From Mycobacteriaceae bacterium (GTDB taxonomy: Bacteria; Actinomycetota; Actinomycetes; Mycobacteriales; Mycobacteriaceae): a DNA stretch of 10,666 nt. Position 1 is the stretch's first letter. Every line of letters starts with the position of its first letter. Below the pieces are notes generated by a model. It was not told where the DNA came from and did not search any database. It saw nothing but the letters and a program-made list of their open reading frames with translations. This document shows positions 1 to 6,418 of this stretch, in pieces. Made by a program: the position numbers and the translations under genes. The stretch is from the NCBI GenBank assembly GCA_019242135.1, contig JAFAWC010000195.1:1-10666 (forward strand), written 5' to 3'.

Positions 1-567
1 CTCGACAGCGGCAACACCGACGTGGCCTCGGGCGCAAGCAGGCTCGGCCTGCAGACATCGCCGCAGGCGGCGCCGCCGGTTGCGGCACCGCCGCCTGCGG
101 TCAGCTCTGGTCCCGTGAAACCTGTGAGGGCAGTGGTGTTCTCACCCGACGGCTCACCGGACAATCCCGACTCGGCCGGCCTGGCGATTGACGGGGACCC
201 CACCACAGCTTGGGCCACCGACGCCTACTTCGACGCCGTCCCGTTTCCGAAATTCAAGCAGGGTGTCGGTCTGCTACTGCAGCTGTCGAAGCCGACGGCC
301 CTCAGCGCGGTCACCGTTGACCTGAACAGCACGGGCACCGTGGTGCAGATCCGTTCGTCAGCAAGCCCCATACCCGCCAAGCTGGACGACACCACAGAGC
401 TCGGCGCACCCACACCCTTGCAGCCCGGCCATAACAGCATCGCGGTGACCAATTCCGCACCGGTGCCCAACGTGCTGATCTGGATCTCCACTCTCGGCAC
501 CACGGCCGGTAAGAGCCAGGCCCAGATCTCCGAGATCACACTGCAAGGATCATCGCCGCCAGGGTGA
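1..567 (+). CDS. MurJ/MviN-like protein, C-terminal extracytoplasmic domain (5' partial)
   Basis: The reading frame is open from base 1 and ends at a TGA at 565-567, so only the last 188 codons are present. The visible part begins with a Pro/Ala-rich linker (PPVAAPPPA) and continues into a compact beta-rich domain with phrases such as VFSPDG, AIDGDPTTAW, GVGLLLQL, PGHNSI and ISTLGTTAGKS. This resembles the discoidin (F5/8C)-like extracellular domain at the C-terminus of the large mycobacterial MurJ (Rv3910 in M. tuberculosis). In that protein it follows the lipid II flippase domain, a cytosolic pseudokinase domain that binds FhaA, and a transmembrane segment. Those upstream domains lie outside the window, so the assignment rests on the tail alone. 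In M. tuberculosis the next gene is sigM; here it is not. The GTG at codon 8 is internal and not a real start. Assignment to the MurJ tail is by recognition from memory, not by a database search. Confidence 0.72.
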   Translation, partial: LDSGNTDVASGASRLGLQTSPQAAPPVAAPPPAVSSGPVKPVRAVVFSPDGSPDNPDSAGLAIDGDPTTAWATDAYFDAVPFPKFKQGVGLLLQLSKPTALSAVTVDLNSTGTVVQIRSSASPIPAKLDDTTELGAPTPLQPGHNSIAVTNSAPVPNVLIWISTLGTTAGKSQAQISEITLQGSSPPG

Positions 568-861
568 CTCGCCGAGGCAGGCGGCCACCAGCAGTCCAAT
601 CGGCCGCGGGCACCGTCCCGATACGACCTGGCTGTGCCAACCACACGCACGTTTCAGTTTCCTCAGGTTTTTCTGTACCGACCGCTGGACACGACGAGCC
701 AGCATCCACCCGATCAGCCCGAGTGCGCGGGCGCCCAGCGCCGTTCGCCGGGTTTGGTTTTTCCATGTCGAGGGCGTCGAGTCAGCACGGCGGCCGACGC
801 GGTAGCCGATCGACATCGCTGCCACCAGCATGCACATCAGCGCAAGAGCCGTCATGGTCAT
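550..861 (-). CDS. small predicted membrane protein of unknown function
   Basis: I do not recognise this gene. From the ATG at 861 it encodes 103 residues; a GTG at 894 in the same frame would add 11, and a second ATG lies at 855. No start has a convincing Shine-Dalgarno sequence. Residues 2-19 form a hydrophobic segment (TALALMCMLVAAMSIGY) followed by a basic stretch (RVGRR), which suggests one N-terminal membrane helix with the positive end in the cytoplasm. A second hydrophobic stretch (ALGLIGWMLARR) and a very basic region follow, with a short hydrophobic PIGLLVAACLG near the end. Codons in the first two thirds strongly favour G or C in the third position, which supports coding. The end overlaps the convergent MurJ-like gene by 18 bp. 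The C-terminal third looks less coding-like, so a frameshifted or recently extended end is possible. Confidence 0.5.
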   Translation of the reverse strand: MTMTALALMCMLVAAMSIGYRVGRRADSTPSTWKNQTRRTALGARALGLIGWMLARRVQRSVQKNLRKLKRACGWHSQVVSGRCPRPIGLLVAACLGESPWRR

Positions 862-894
862 GAGCGTGCTGCGTCGGCATCGCGGTGAGGTCAC

Positions 895-1074
895 CGGCCA
901 AACACAGCTCGGCCACCAAAACGAGGGCCGGCAATCACGCCGCAGCGGGTTGCGACACGGTCACGGATGGATTGCTTTAACGGATCAAGGACCACAACAG
1001 CCCCATAGGTCACTATCGTCACATGAGCCGACTGTTGACGTCAATGCGACGTCCAGCCCCTCGAAAGGTGTGAC
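895..1074. other. 180-bp intergenic region between divergent genes
   Basis: This stretch separates the minus-strand small membrane gene from the plus-strand DUF4185 gene and should hold promoters for both. A TTGACG at 1035-1040 resembles a -35 box for the plus strand, but no good -10 box follows at the right distance. No coding sequence on either strand looks real here. Confidence 0.4.
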
Positions 1075-2493
1075 ATGTCGCCGCGTCGTCGAATGGCATC
1101 GGTGTCGGTGGCGTCGGCGGCCGCTCTGGTTTTCAGCGTTGCGGTCGTCGCGCCACCCGCGACCGCCGATCCGTGCACCGGTGCTGCCGCGGATGCCCAA
1201 CCCACGCCGGGTCAGGCCTTCCGGCTGCCGAGCCCGTCCACGCGGGCATTCGGACCGATCGGGCACCGGCCCGCCGGCGCGAACCCGACCGCACCGGCAC
1301 CGAAACCCGGTCCGCTCAAGTCCATCCTCAACTCGCTCATGCCACGCTCTGCGCAGGTGCAAAAGCAGGCGGCGGTGGCCCCTGCACCCACTCCTCCCGT
1401 CAACCAGCAGGCCCCGGCCGCAGCCCCTGCGCAGCCGGTCCCGGCCGCAGCGCCCGCGCAGCCGGCGCCACCGCCTGCGCCGGTCGGGCCGTCCTCAACA
1501 TCGCTCGTCGGCTGGGTCACCGGACCTGACAGCCCCAACGACACCATCCGCCATTTCGCCATCACCGGCACCGACCTCGGGATCATGTGGGACAACGGCG
1601 ATCCCGCCGACGACCAGGTCCTCATGGCGTTCGGCGACACATCCGGCTATTGCGCCATCCCCGGTCACCAGTGGCGGTACAACACATTGCTGCGCAGCAG
1701 CGACCGCTCCTTGTCCAACACGATCAGCGTGGCAGACGGCGTCGTCAACAACAGATACTCCGGCTCACCGGTGTGGCGACAGGGCATTTCCAAACAGATC
1801 ATCGACTCAATCAAGGCGGCGCCCGACGAGGACGGGATCATTCCGACCGCCGGCATCTCCGTCGGGAGAACCCAATACCTCGACTTCATGTCCATCAAGA
1901 GTTGGGACAACAACGGCGCGTGGACGACGAACTACGCGGCGATCGCGATGTCCCAGGACAACGGCCAGAACTGGGCGGTCTATCCCGGCACTGTGCGCAC
2001 ACCCGGCGGGGGCAACGAGAACTTCCAACAGGGGGCATTCATCCGGCCCGGCGACGGGTACGTCTACTCGTTCGGGACCCCGGCCGGACGCGGCGGTGCG
2101 GCGTTTCTGACACGGGTCCCCCAAGGCTTCGTGCCCGACCTCACCAAATACCAGTACTGGAACTCCGACCAAAACGCCTGGGTCCCGAACAATCCCGCGG
2201 CGGCTACGCCGGTGATCCCCGGCCCGATCGGCGAACTGTCGGCCCAATACAACACCTACCTCAAGCAATTCCTGGTGCTGTACTGCAACGGGATGAACGA
2301 CGTCGTGGCGAGGACAGCGCCGGCCCCGCAAGGACCGTGGGGTCCCGAGCAGCTGCTCGTGCCATCGATGACGATGCCCGGCGGCATCTACGCGCCGTTC
2401 CTTCACCCCTGGTCGACGGGTAAAGAGCTGTACTTCAATCTGTCGTTGTGGTCGGCATACAACGTGATGTTGATGAAAACCGAGCTGCCGTAG
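1075..2493 (+). CDS. secreted proline-rich DUF4185 protein, possible GH183-type endo-D-arabinanase
   Basis: The product has 472 residues. The ATG at 1075 is preceded by GAAAGG at 1063-1068, six bases upstream. Residues 1-31 form a Sec signal peptide: basic MSPRRR, a hydrophobic core at about 9-27, and a likely cleavage after ATA at 29-31. Residues 40-140 are a low-complexity Pro/Ala-rich region. From about 143 (SLVGWVTG) to the end is a DUF4185 domain, seen in MAFGDTS at 185-190, QDNGQNW, QGAFIRPGDGYVY, YNTYLKQFLVLYC and the closing MLMKTELP. DUF4185 includes the GH183 family of endo-D-arabinanases that cut mycobacterial arabinogalactan or lipoarabinomannan D-arabinan, with a beta-propeller fold. 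The aspartate of the GDT motif (188) is a candidate active-site residue, but I cannot map the catalytic pair. Wall remodelling outside the membrane is the inferred role; other DUF4185 proteins may lack this activity. M. tuberculosis has homologues, of which Rv1754c seems most alike in being proline-rich. Confidence 0.85.
   Translation: MSPRRRMASVSVASAAALVFSVAVVAPPATADPCTGAAADAQPTPGQAFRLPSPSTRAFGPIGHRPAGANPTAPAPKPGPLKSILNSLMPRSAQVQKQAAVAPAPTPPVNQQAPAAAPAQPVPAAAPAQPAPPPAPVGPSSTSLVGWVTGPDSPNDTIRHFAITGTDLGIMWDNGDPADDQVLMAFGDTSGYCAIPGHQWRYNTLLRSSDRSLSNTISVADGVVNNRYSGSPVWRQGISKQIIDSIKAAPDEDGIIPTAGISVGRTQYLDFMSIKSWDNNGAWTTNYAAIAMSQDNGQNWAVYPGTVRTPGGGNENFQQGAFIRPGDGYVYSFGTPAGRGGAAFLTRVPQGFVPDLTKYQYWNSDQNAWVPNNPAAATPVIPGPIGELSAQYNTYLKQFLVLYCNGMNDVVARTAPAPQGPWGPEQLLVPSMTMPGGIYAPFLHPWSTGKELYFNLSLWSAYNVMLMKTELP
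1414..1467 (+). repeat. 27-bp tandem duplication in the proline-rich linker
   Basis: Two adjacent 27-base units (1414-1440 and 1441-1467) differ at only a few bases and encode PAAAPAQPV and PAAAPAQPA, residues 114-131 of the DUF4185 protein. The reading frame is kept, so copy number could vary between strains without harming the enzyme domain. Confidence 0.8.
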
Positions 2494-2508
2494 GCCTATG
2501 GTGGGCGG

Positions 2509-3057
2509 CTAGGTTTCGCGCTCGTTCTCCGAAATGGCGGGCGGCGCATACCCTGCGGTGCACGGCGACGGTCCCGTGAATCCGTCGCCCTTAATGCGGT
2601 GCAGCGCGGCCAAGGCAACTTCGGCTCGAGCGGCCCGCACGACGCAGTCTGCCGTCCGGAACGCCGGGATGCCGCAGTGTTGGGGATCGATGGGCAGATT
2701 GGCCGCGCGGCGCAGCACCAGCAGCGCCAGTGCGGCACTCGTCCGGTGCGAAATAACGAGCAGGTTCGCGCAGGCCAGCCGTCCGCTAATCGTCATCACG
2801 GAGTGGCGTCGGCTCTCGCCGCTATACGAGTTGTACGAGTCCAACCTGGGCGGATCCACTGCGGATGACCAATTGAGGTTGATGTCGGTGATGTCGCCCA
2901 GGCGGCGGGCGACGACGCCAACCAGTGCGGGCAGCTCTCGGGCGATCTGTGCGGTGCGCGGCCACCACGCGCCATCGATGTTGTGGCCGATGTGCGCTGC
3001 CAGGGTGAACCGAACCGGGCTGCCCAAACTGCACTGGCTGATGGGAGCGCTCGTCAT
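2509..3057 (-). CDS. DUF5994 family protein
   Basis: From the ATG at 3057 the product is 182 residues. It has features I associate with the actinobacterial DUF5994 family: PVRFTLA at 14-20, the signature DGAWWPR at 28-34, ARELPALVGVVARRLG at about 39-54, INLNWSS, a central variable segment, and ANLLVISHRTSAALALLVLRRAAN at 97-120 followed by ARTAD-like and VVRAARAE segments. No signal peptide or membrane helix is evident, so it is probably cytosolic. The family has no established biochemical function known to me. The in-frame GTG at 3171 would add 38 residues without family character and has no ribosome binding site. The ATG at 3057 is preferred because it overlaps the stop of a short upstream ORF that does have a strong ribosome binding site. 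The gene converges with the DUF4185 gene, leaving 15 bp between the stops. Confidence 0.75.
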   Translation of the reverse strand: MTSAPISQCSLGSPVRFTLAAHIGHNIDGAWWPRTAQIARELPALVGVVARRLGDITDINLNWSSAVDPPRLDSYNSYSGESRRHSVMTISGRLACANLLVISHRTSAALALLVLRRAANLPIDPQHCGIPAFRTADCVVRAARAEVALAALHRIKGDGFTGPSPCTAGYAPPAISENERET

Positions 3058-3140
3058 GTGGTTGCCCAGCGGTCGGGTCGTAACCAGCGGTTTGTGTGCC
3101 ACCACGAGGTGTCTGCGCGACTCCGCAGTGCGTAATCCAT
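3054..3140 (-). CDS. putative 28-residue Trp-rich upstream ORF coupled to the DUF5994 gene
   Basis: On the minus strand GGAAGG (3153-3148) sits seven bases before an ATG at 3140. The ORF runs for 28 codons and ends in a TGA whose first two bases are the TG of the DUF5994 start codon (ATGA at 3057-3054). The peptide starts MDYALRS and holds four tryptophans among its last 16 residues (W13, W14, W19, W25) plus several arginines. There is no ribosome binding site directly before the DUF5994 ATG, so translational coupling through this ORF is the simplest explanation for how that gene is translated. It could act as a leader peptide or simply as a ribosome delivery device. It could also be chance: TGG codons are frequent in unused frames of GC-rich DNA. 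Confidence 0.4.
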   Translation of the reverse strand: MDYALRSRADTSWWHTNRWLRPDRWATT

Positions 3141-3341
3141 AAGACAGCCTTCCGTACGGGAAACCACCCACGGCACTGGGACGGCGCAGGATCGCATTGC
3201 AGCGTGATCTTGTTCGCGACCGATATCATCGAGGCCCGTAGACAGCAAACGGCTCGCGGCAGACGCTACTCCACCTCCCCGGACATGTCGCGCCGAGGGG
3301 TCGCGGTGCATAAGCCGGCATGCACCGGGTAGCCCGCCGGC

Positions 3342-3774
3342 ATGGCGAAATTCGGATACTTTCTCTCCAGCGAGCAGTTCGGCCCGAAGGAACTGATCGA
3401 CCAAGCCAAACGCGCGGAGGCCGCGGGTTTTGACGCGTTGTGGATTTCCGATCACTTCCATCCCTGGAACGATGAGCAGGGCCAGAGCCCGTTCGTGTGG
3501 AACGTGATCGGCGCTCTATCAGAGGTGACGTCGCTGCAGGTCACCACCGCCGTCACCTGCCCCACCGTGCGGATACATCCGGCGATCATCGCCCACGCCT
3601 CGGCGACCGCGGCCGTGCAGCTCGACGGCCGATTCGTGCTGGGGGTGGGCAGCGGCGAGGCGCTCAACGAACATGTGCTCGGCGATCGCTGGCCCTCGGT
3701 CGGTGTGCGCCACCGACATGGATGGGTTCTTCGCGACCTGGGAACGCGAAGTGCTGCCGCAGCTGCGCGGCTGA
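3342..3774 (+). pseudogene. F420-dependent LLM-class oxidoreductase remnant with internal deletion
   Basis: From the ATG at 3342 the first ~119 residues are a clear N-terminus of an F420-dependent, FGD-like luciferase-family oxidoreductase: FGYFLSSEQFGP, AEAAGFDALWISDHFHPW at 26-42, TCPTVRIHP, and GVGSGEALNEHVLGDRWPS at 101-119. The DHFHPW histidine and the SGEALNE glutamate match residues important for F420 and substrate in FGD1. The family is normally about 320 residues. Here the frame turns to nonsense (VGVRHRHGW...) straight after GDRWPS and stops at 3780-3782. In the +1 frame from 3703 a typical family C-terminus appears: VCATDMDGFFATWEREVLPQLRG, with TGA at 3772-3774. The two ends are joined with about 180 residues missing and the frame broken, so no complete TIM barrel can form. 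No ribosome binding site is obvious before the start. Confidence 0.85.
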
Positions 3775-3778
3775 GCCG

Positions 3779-4795
3779 CTAGCCGGCGAGCTGGTTGACG
3801 AGGCCCGCGAACAGCGTGGGCAGCCGTGCCGCGGCCGGCACGATCCGTGCGCGCACCGCCGGGTGAGCGCCGGCCTGCAGTACCGCCGCGGTCAGCGCGC
3901 GGTAGCGGCGAGACATACGGCGCCACTGGCGGTCGTATCCGGCGGGACGGTCCGCGACGACAGAGGAGACCAGGAGCTCGGCGGAACTGAACGCGATGCC
4001 CAGCCCTTCACCGGTCAGCGCATCGACGTAACCCGCTGCGTCACCGACCAACATCACTCGCCCGGCGACACGGCTGCGCACCTTCTGCCGCAGCGGCCCC
4101 GCGGCGCGGTCCGCGCCGTGCTCGTGATCCTGCACCCTGTCCTTGAGCGCTGGGAACGAATCGAGGTGCTCGGTGAAACCCGCGCGACACGAGGTGAGGA
4201 TCGCAATGCCCACACAGTCTTCGGACACCGGGGTGACGTAGGCCTCGGCGTCATCAGACCAGTGCACTTCGACATAATCGCTCCACGGCGTGATCTGGAA
4301 GTGACGGCGAATTCCCCAGCGGCGGAGGCCATTTGACGGCAACGCCAGCCCGAGTGAAGAACGGATCGCAGAGTGCAGGCCGTCGGCCGCCGCCAGGTAT
4401 CGGGCGCGAAACCCGCTGCAGTACACCGACGTTGAATCCTGGCTGACCTCACCGAGCTCGTCGTGCTCCACCCGCACCCCGACCGCAGCCACCGCGTCAG
4501 AAAGTGCGGAGTGCAACGCGGTCCGGCGCACACCGCGTCCGACACCGGATCGGAACCGTGCGGTCGCACGCCGCCGTTCGTCGAGATAGCTGATGCCGTA
4601 GAACGGCCTGCCCGGCGCCTGCACCCCCAGCCGGTTCAGCTGCGCCACCGAATGTGGCATCAACCCTTCACCGCACGCCTTATCGATCGGCCCGCAGCGC
4701 TTTTCGACCACCACGACGTCGAGCCCGGCCGCCGCGCCATACAGCGCGGTGGCGAGTCCGGCCGGGCCTCCGCCGGCGACGAGCAGATCAATCAT
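3779..4795 (-). CDS. FAD-dependent oxidoreductase, geranylgeranyl reductase/monooxygenase type (SrsC-like role)
   Basis: The product has 338 residues and starts with a Rossmann FAD-binding fold: LLVAGGGPAGLATA at 4-17, ending the second strand with VVVVEKR. KACGEGLMP at 39-47 is typical of geranylgeranyl-reductase-like and tailoring monooxygenase flavoproteins. AADGLHSAIR at 136-145 is the DG motif, and VMLVGDAAGYVDALTGEGLG at 247-266 is the GD motif that contacts FAD ribityl. The C-terminal ~60 residues are hydrophobic and basic, possibly for membrane association with a lipid substrate. The start ATG at 4795 overlaps the stop of the methyltransferase gene as ATGA, so translation is coupled. 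As last gene of a type III polyketide synthase operon it probably hydroxylates or oxidises the methylated phenolic lipid to a quinone, as SrsC does in Streptomyces griseus. The exact reaction is inference from context. Confidence 0.85.
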   Translation of the reverse strand: MIDLLVAGGGPAGLATALYGAAAGLDVVVVEKRCGPIDKACGEGLMPHSVAQLNRLGVQAPGRPFYGISYLDERRRATARFRSGVGRGVRRTALHSALSDAVAAVGVRVEHDELGEVSQDSTSVYCSGFRARYLAAADGLHSAIRSSLGLALPSNGLRRWGIRRHFQITPWSDYVEVHWSDDAEAYVTPVSEDCVGIAILTSCRAGFTEHLDSFPALKDRVQDHEHGADRAAGPLRQKVRSRVAGRVMLVGDAAGYVDALTGEGLGIAFSSAELLVSSVVADRPAGYDRQWRRMSRRYRALTAAVLQAGAHPAVRARIVPAAARLPTLFAGLVNQLAG

Positions 4796-5301
4796 CGCAA
4801 CCTCGCGAGGGCGGCGTTTTCGACCTTGATCCGCGTCCTCAGCAGCGCAGCGTTAAGCACGGCGAACACCGTCGCGGTGATCCAGGCCGTGTGCACCAGC
4901 GGCAGCGCGACCCCCTCCACGACCACCGCGACGTAGTTCGGATGGGACAGGTACCGGTACGGGCCAGAAGCAACCCGCGGAGCGCCCAGGATGACGACGA
5001 CGCGGGTGTTCCACTGCTGACCCAGCGTCGCGATGCACCACCAGCGCAGCCCCTGAGCGGCGAACACGGCCACGAGCATCGGCCAGCCCAGCGCCGCGAC
5101 GAACGGCCGGTGCAGCGCGACCGGCTCGAGCAGGCACCCCACGAGCAGGCCGGTGTGCAGGGCGACCATCGCCGGGTAGTGGTGCGCGCCGAACTCGACG
5201 CCGCCGCGGGCGCGGCTCCACGCGAGGTTGCGCTTCGACACCACCAATTCGGCCGCGCGCTCGACTGCCACCGCGACGATGAGCAGCACGTAGAAGGCCA
5301 T
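4792..5301 (-). CDS. isoprenylcysteine carboxyl methyltransferase (ICMT) family protein, likely phenolic-lipid O-methyltransferase
   Basis: The product has 169 residues and is largely membrane-embedded, with hydrophobic segments at about 3-16, 44-62, 67-86 and 122-154. The ICMT/PEMT-type SAM-binding signature is clear: W88, LGQQWNTRVVV at 93-103, GPYRYLSHPNY at 113-123, a glutamate at 129, and RIKVENAAL at 157-165. The length agrees with the short bacterial members. Bacterial ICMT-like proteins beside type III polyketide synthases methylate hydroxyls of alkylpyrones or alkylresorcinols (BpsB in Bacillus subtilis, SrsB in Streptomyces griseus) rather than prenylcysteines, and the same is inferred here. 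It starts at an ATG 15 bp after the polyketide synthase stop and overlaps the flavoprotein gene by 4 bp. No strong ribosome binding site precedes it, so it probably relies on ribosomes finishing the upstream gene. Confidence 0.88.
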   Translation of the reverse strand: MAFYVLLIVAVAVERAAELVVSKRNLAWSRARGGVEFGAHHYPAMVALHTGLLVGCLLEPVALHRPFVAALGWPMLVAVFAAQGLRWWCIATLGQQWNTRVVVILGAPRVASGPYRYLSHPNYVAVVVEGVALPLVHTAWITATVFAVLNAALLRTRIKVENAALARLR

Positions 5302-5316
5302 GGCAGTAACGGCAGA

Positions 5317-6378
5317 TCAATGCCAGCGCAGCAGCACCAGCTCCGAACAGAAGCCCGGACCCATCGCGAGCATCAGCCCCGGGCTGCCGCGGGGCGGTCC
5401 CTTGGCCAGGGTGTCGCGCAGCACGCACAACACCGAGGCCGACGACAGGTTGCCCACCTCGCTCAGTGAACGCCAGCTCAGCTCGAGGGCATCCTCGGCC
5501 AAGTCCAGGGCCTTGGTGATCGACTCCATCACCTTCGGGCCGCCGGGATGGCTCACCCAGGTGCCGATGTCGTCGACAGCCAGGTCGTGGTCGGCCAGAA
5601 AAGCGCTCACATCGTCGGCGAGATAGCGCTCGATGAGGTCCGGCAGGTTCGGCGAGAGGATCAACTCGAATCCGGACGAGCCGACCTTCCAACCCATCGT
5701 GTCCAGGGAGTCGGGATACAGCCGGCTTCGGGACGCCAGCACATCCGGTCCGCGGGCACCGATCGCGGCGGCGCGATGCTCACCCACCGCGACGACCGCC
5801 GCGGCGCCGTCGGCGAACAGCCCACTGCCGACCAACAGGTCTATCGACGGCTCGGCGGGCCGCAAAACCAGGGAGCACAACTCCACCGACACGAGCACGG
5901 CGACCTCGTCGCGAGCGCCCCGTAGATAGTCGTGCATGCGCGCGATGCCGGCCGCCCCGGCCACACAGCCGAGCCCGAAGATCGGCACCCGGCGCACGTC
6001 GGGCCGAAGGCCCAGCCTGCCGGCGATGCGGGCGTCGAGCGACGGCGCCGCTACGCCGGTCACCGTGGTCGTGATGATCACGTCGACGTCGCGCGGTTCA
6101 AGCCCCGCATCGTCGAGTGCCCCCGACAGCGCCTCGCAACCGAGGTCGACGGCACGGTCGATGAACAGGTCGTTCGCCTCGCCGAAGTCGGTCAGCGATG
6201 GATAGTGCTGCGCCGGCAGGACAAAGTGGCGAGTGTCCACCTTGGCGCTGGCATGCAGTTTCCGCAGGATCGGTTCGAAGCCCCGGAAGGCAGGGTGGTC
6301 GACGAACGCGTCGGTGATTTCGCTTTGCGTGTAGCGGTGCGGCGGCAGCGCACCGTGTACGCCGGCAATGACACTCAC
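5317..6378 (-). CDS. type III polyketide synthase (alkylresorcinol/alkylpyrone synthase type)
   Basis: From the GTG at 6378 the product has 353 residues, the usual size for a chalcone/stilbene-synthase-like enzyme. The thiolase-fold triad is complete: Cys138 in [12 protein letters not shown], His277 in [11 protein letters not shown], and Asn310 in [12 protein letters not shown]. The C-terminal loop reads MGPGFCSE, the counterpart of GFGPG in plant enzymes. The N-terminus ([20 protein letters not shown]) is typical of bacterial members that use long acyl-CoA starters. The enzyme would load an acyl-CoA, extend it with malonyl-CoA and cyclise it to an alkylresorcinol or alkylpyrone. The start at 6378 is chosen because GAGGTGG at 6390-6384 lies at proper spacing before it; the GTG at 6387 overlaps that site and would add three residues. 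It follows mmpL by 40 bp and precedes the methyltransferase by 15 bp. Mycobacterial polyketide quinones, reported as electron carriers in oxygen-poor biofilms, come from such operons. Confidence 0.93.
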   Translation of the reverse strand: MSVIAGVHGALPPHRYTQSEITDAFVDHPAFRGFEPILRKLHASAKVDTRHFVLPAQHYPSLTDFGEANDLFIDRAVDLGCEALSGALDDAGLEPRDVDVIITTTVTGVAAPSLDARIAGRLGLRPDVRRVPIFGLGCVAGAAGIARMHDYLRGARDEVAVLVSVELCSLVLRPAEPSIDLLVGSGLFADGAAAVVAVGEHRAAAIGARGPDVLASRSRLYPDSLDTMGWKVGSSGFELILSPNLPDLIERYLADDVSAFLADHDLAVDDIGTWVSHPGGPKVMESITKALDLAEDALELSWRSLSEVGNLSSASVLCVLRDTLAKGPPRGSPGLMLAMGPGFCSELVLLRWH

Positions 6379-6418
6379 TGGACCCACCTCTACGACACGG
6401 ACAGCGAAGTCGGCCGGT

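Noticed and set aside
1035..1040. TTGACG as the -35 box of the DUF4185 gene
   Set aside because: No -10-like hexamer lies 16-19 bp downstream; the word alone is too common to call a promoter.
830..2110. 426-codon plus-strand ORF overlapping the DUF4185 gene
   Set aside because: Its sequence is an Arg/Ser/Pro-rich low-complexity run typical of a shifted frame in GC-rich DNA. The overlapping frame has a signal peptide, a ribosome binding site and a recognisable domain.
2534..3142. 202-codon plus-strand ORF opposite the DUF5994 gene
   Set aside because: No family features and no ribosome binding site; it is antisense to a recognisable protein.
3314..3344. Two copies of GCCGGCATG just before the LLM remnant
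   Set aside because: A 9-base direct repeat in GC-rich DNA is expected by chance; it has no partner site or mobile-element features, and the first ATG is out of frame.
3054..3461. 135-codon minus-strand ORF reaching into the LLM remnant
   Set aside because: The upstream part is antisense to the clear LLM N-terminus and has no family likeness. Only its last 28 codons, with their own start and ribosome binding site, are kept as a possible uORF.
4853..5692. 279-codon minus-strand ORF across the methyltransferase and synthase genes
   Set aside because: It is a shifted-frame, Arg/Gly-rich shadow of two well-supported genes.
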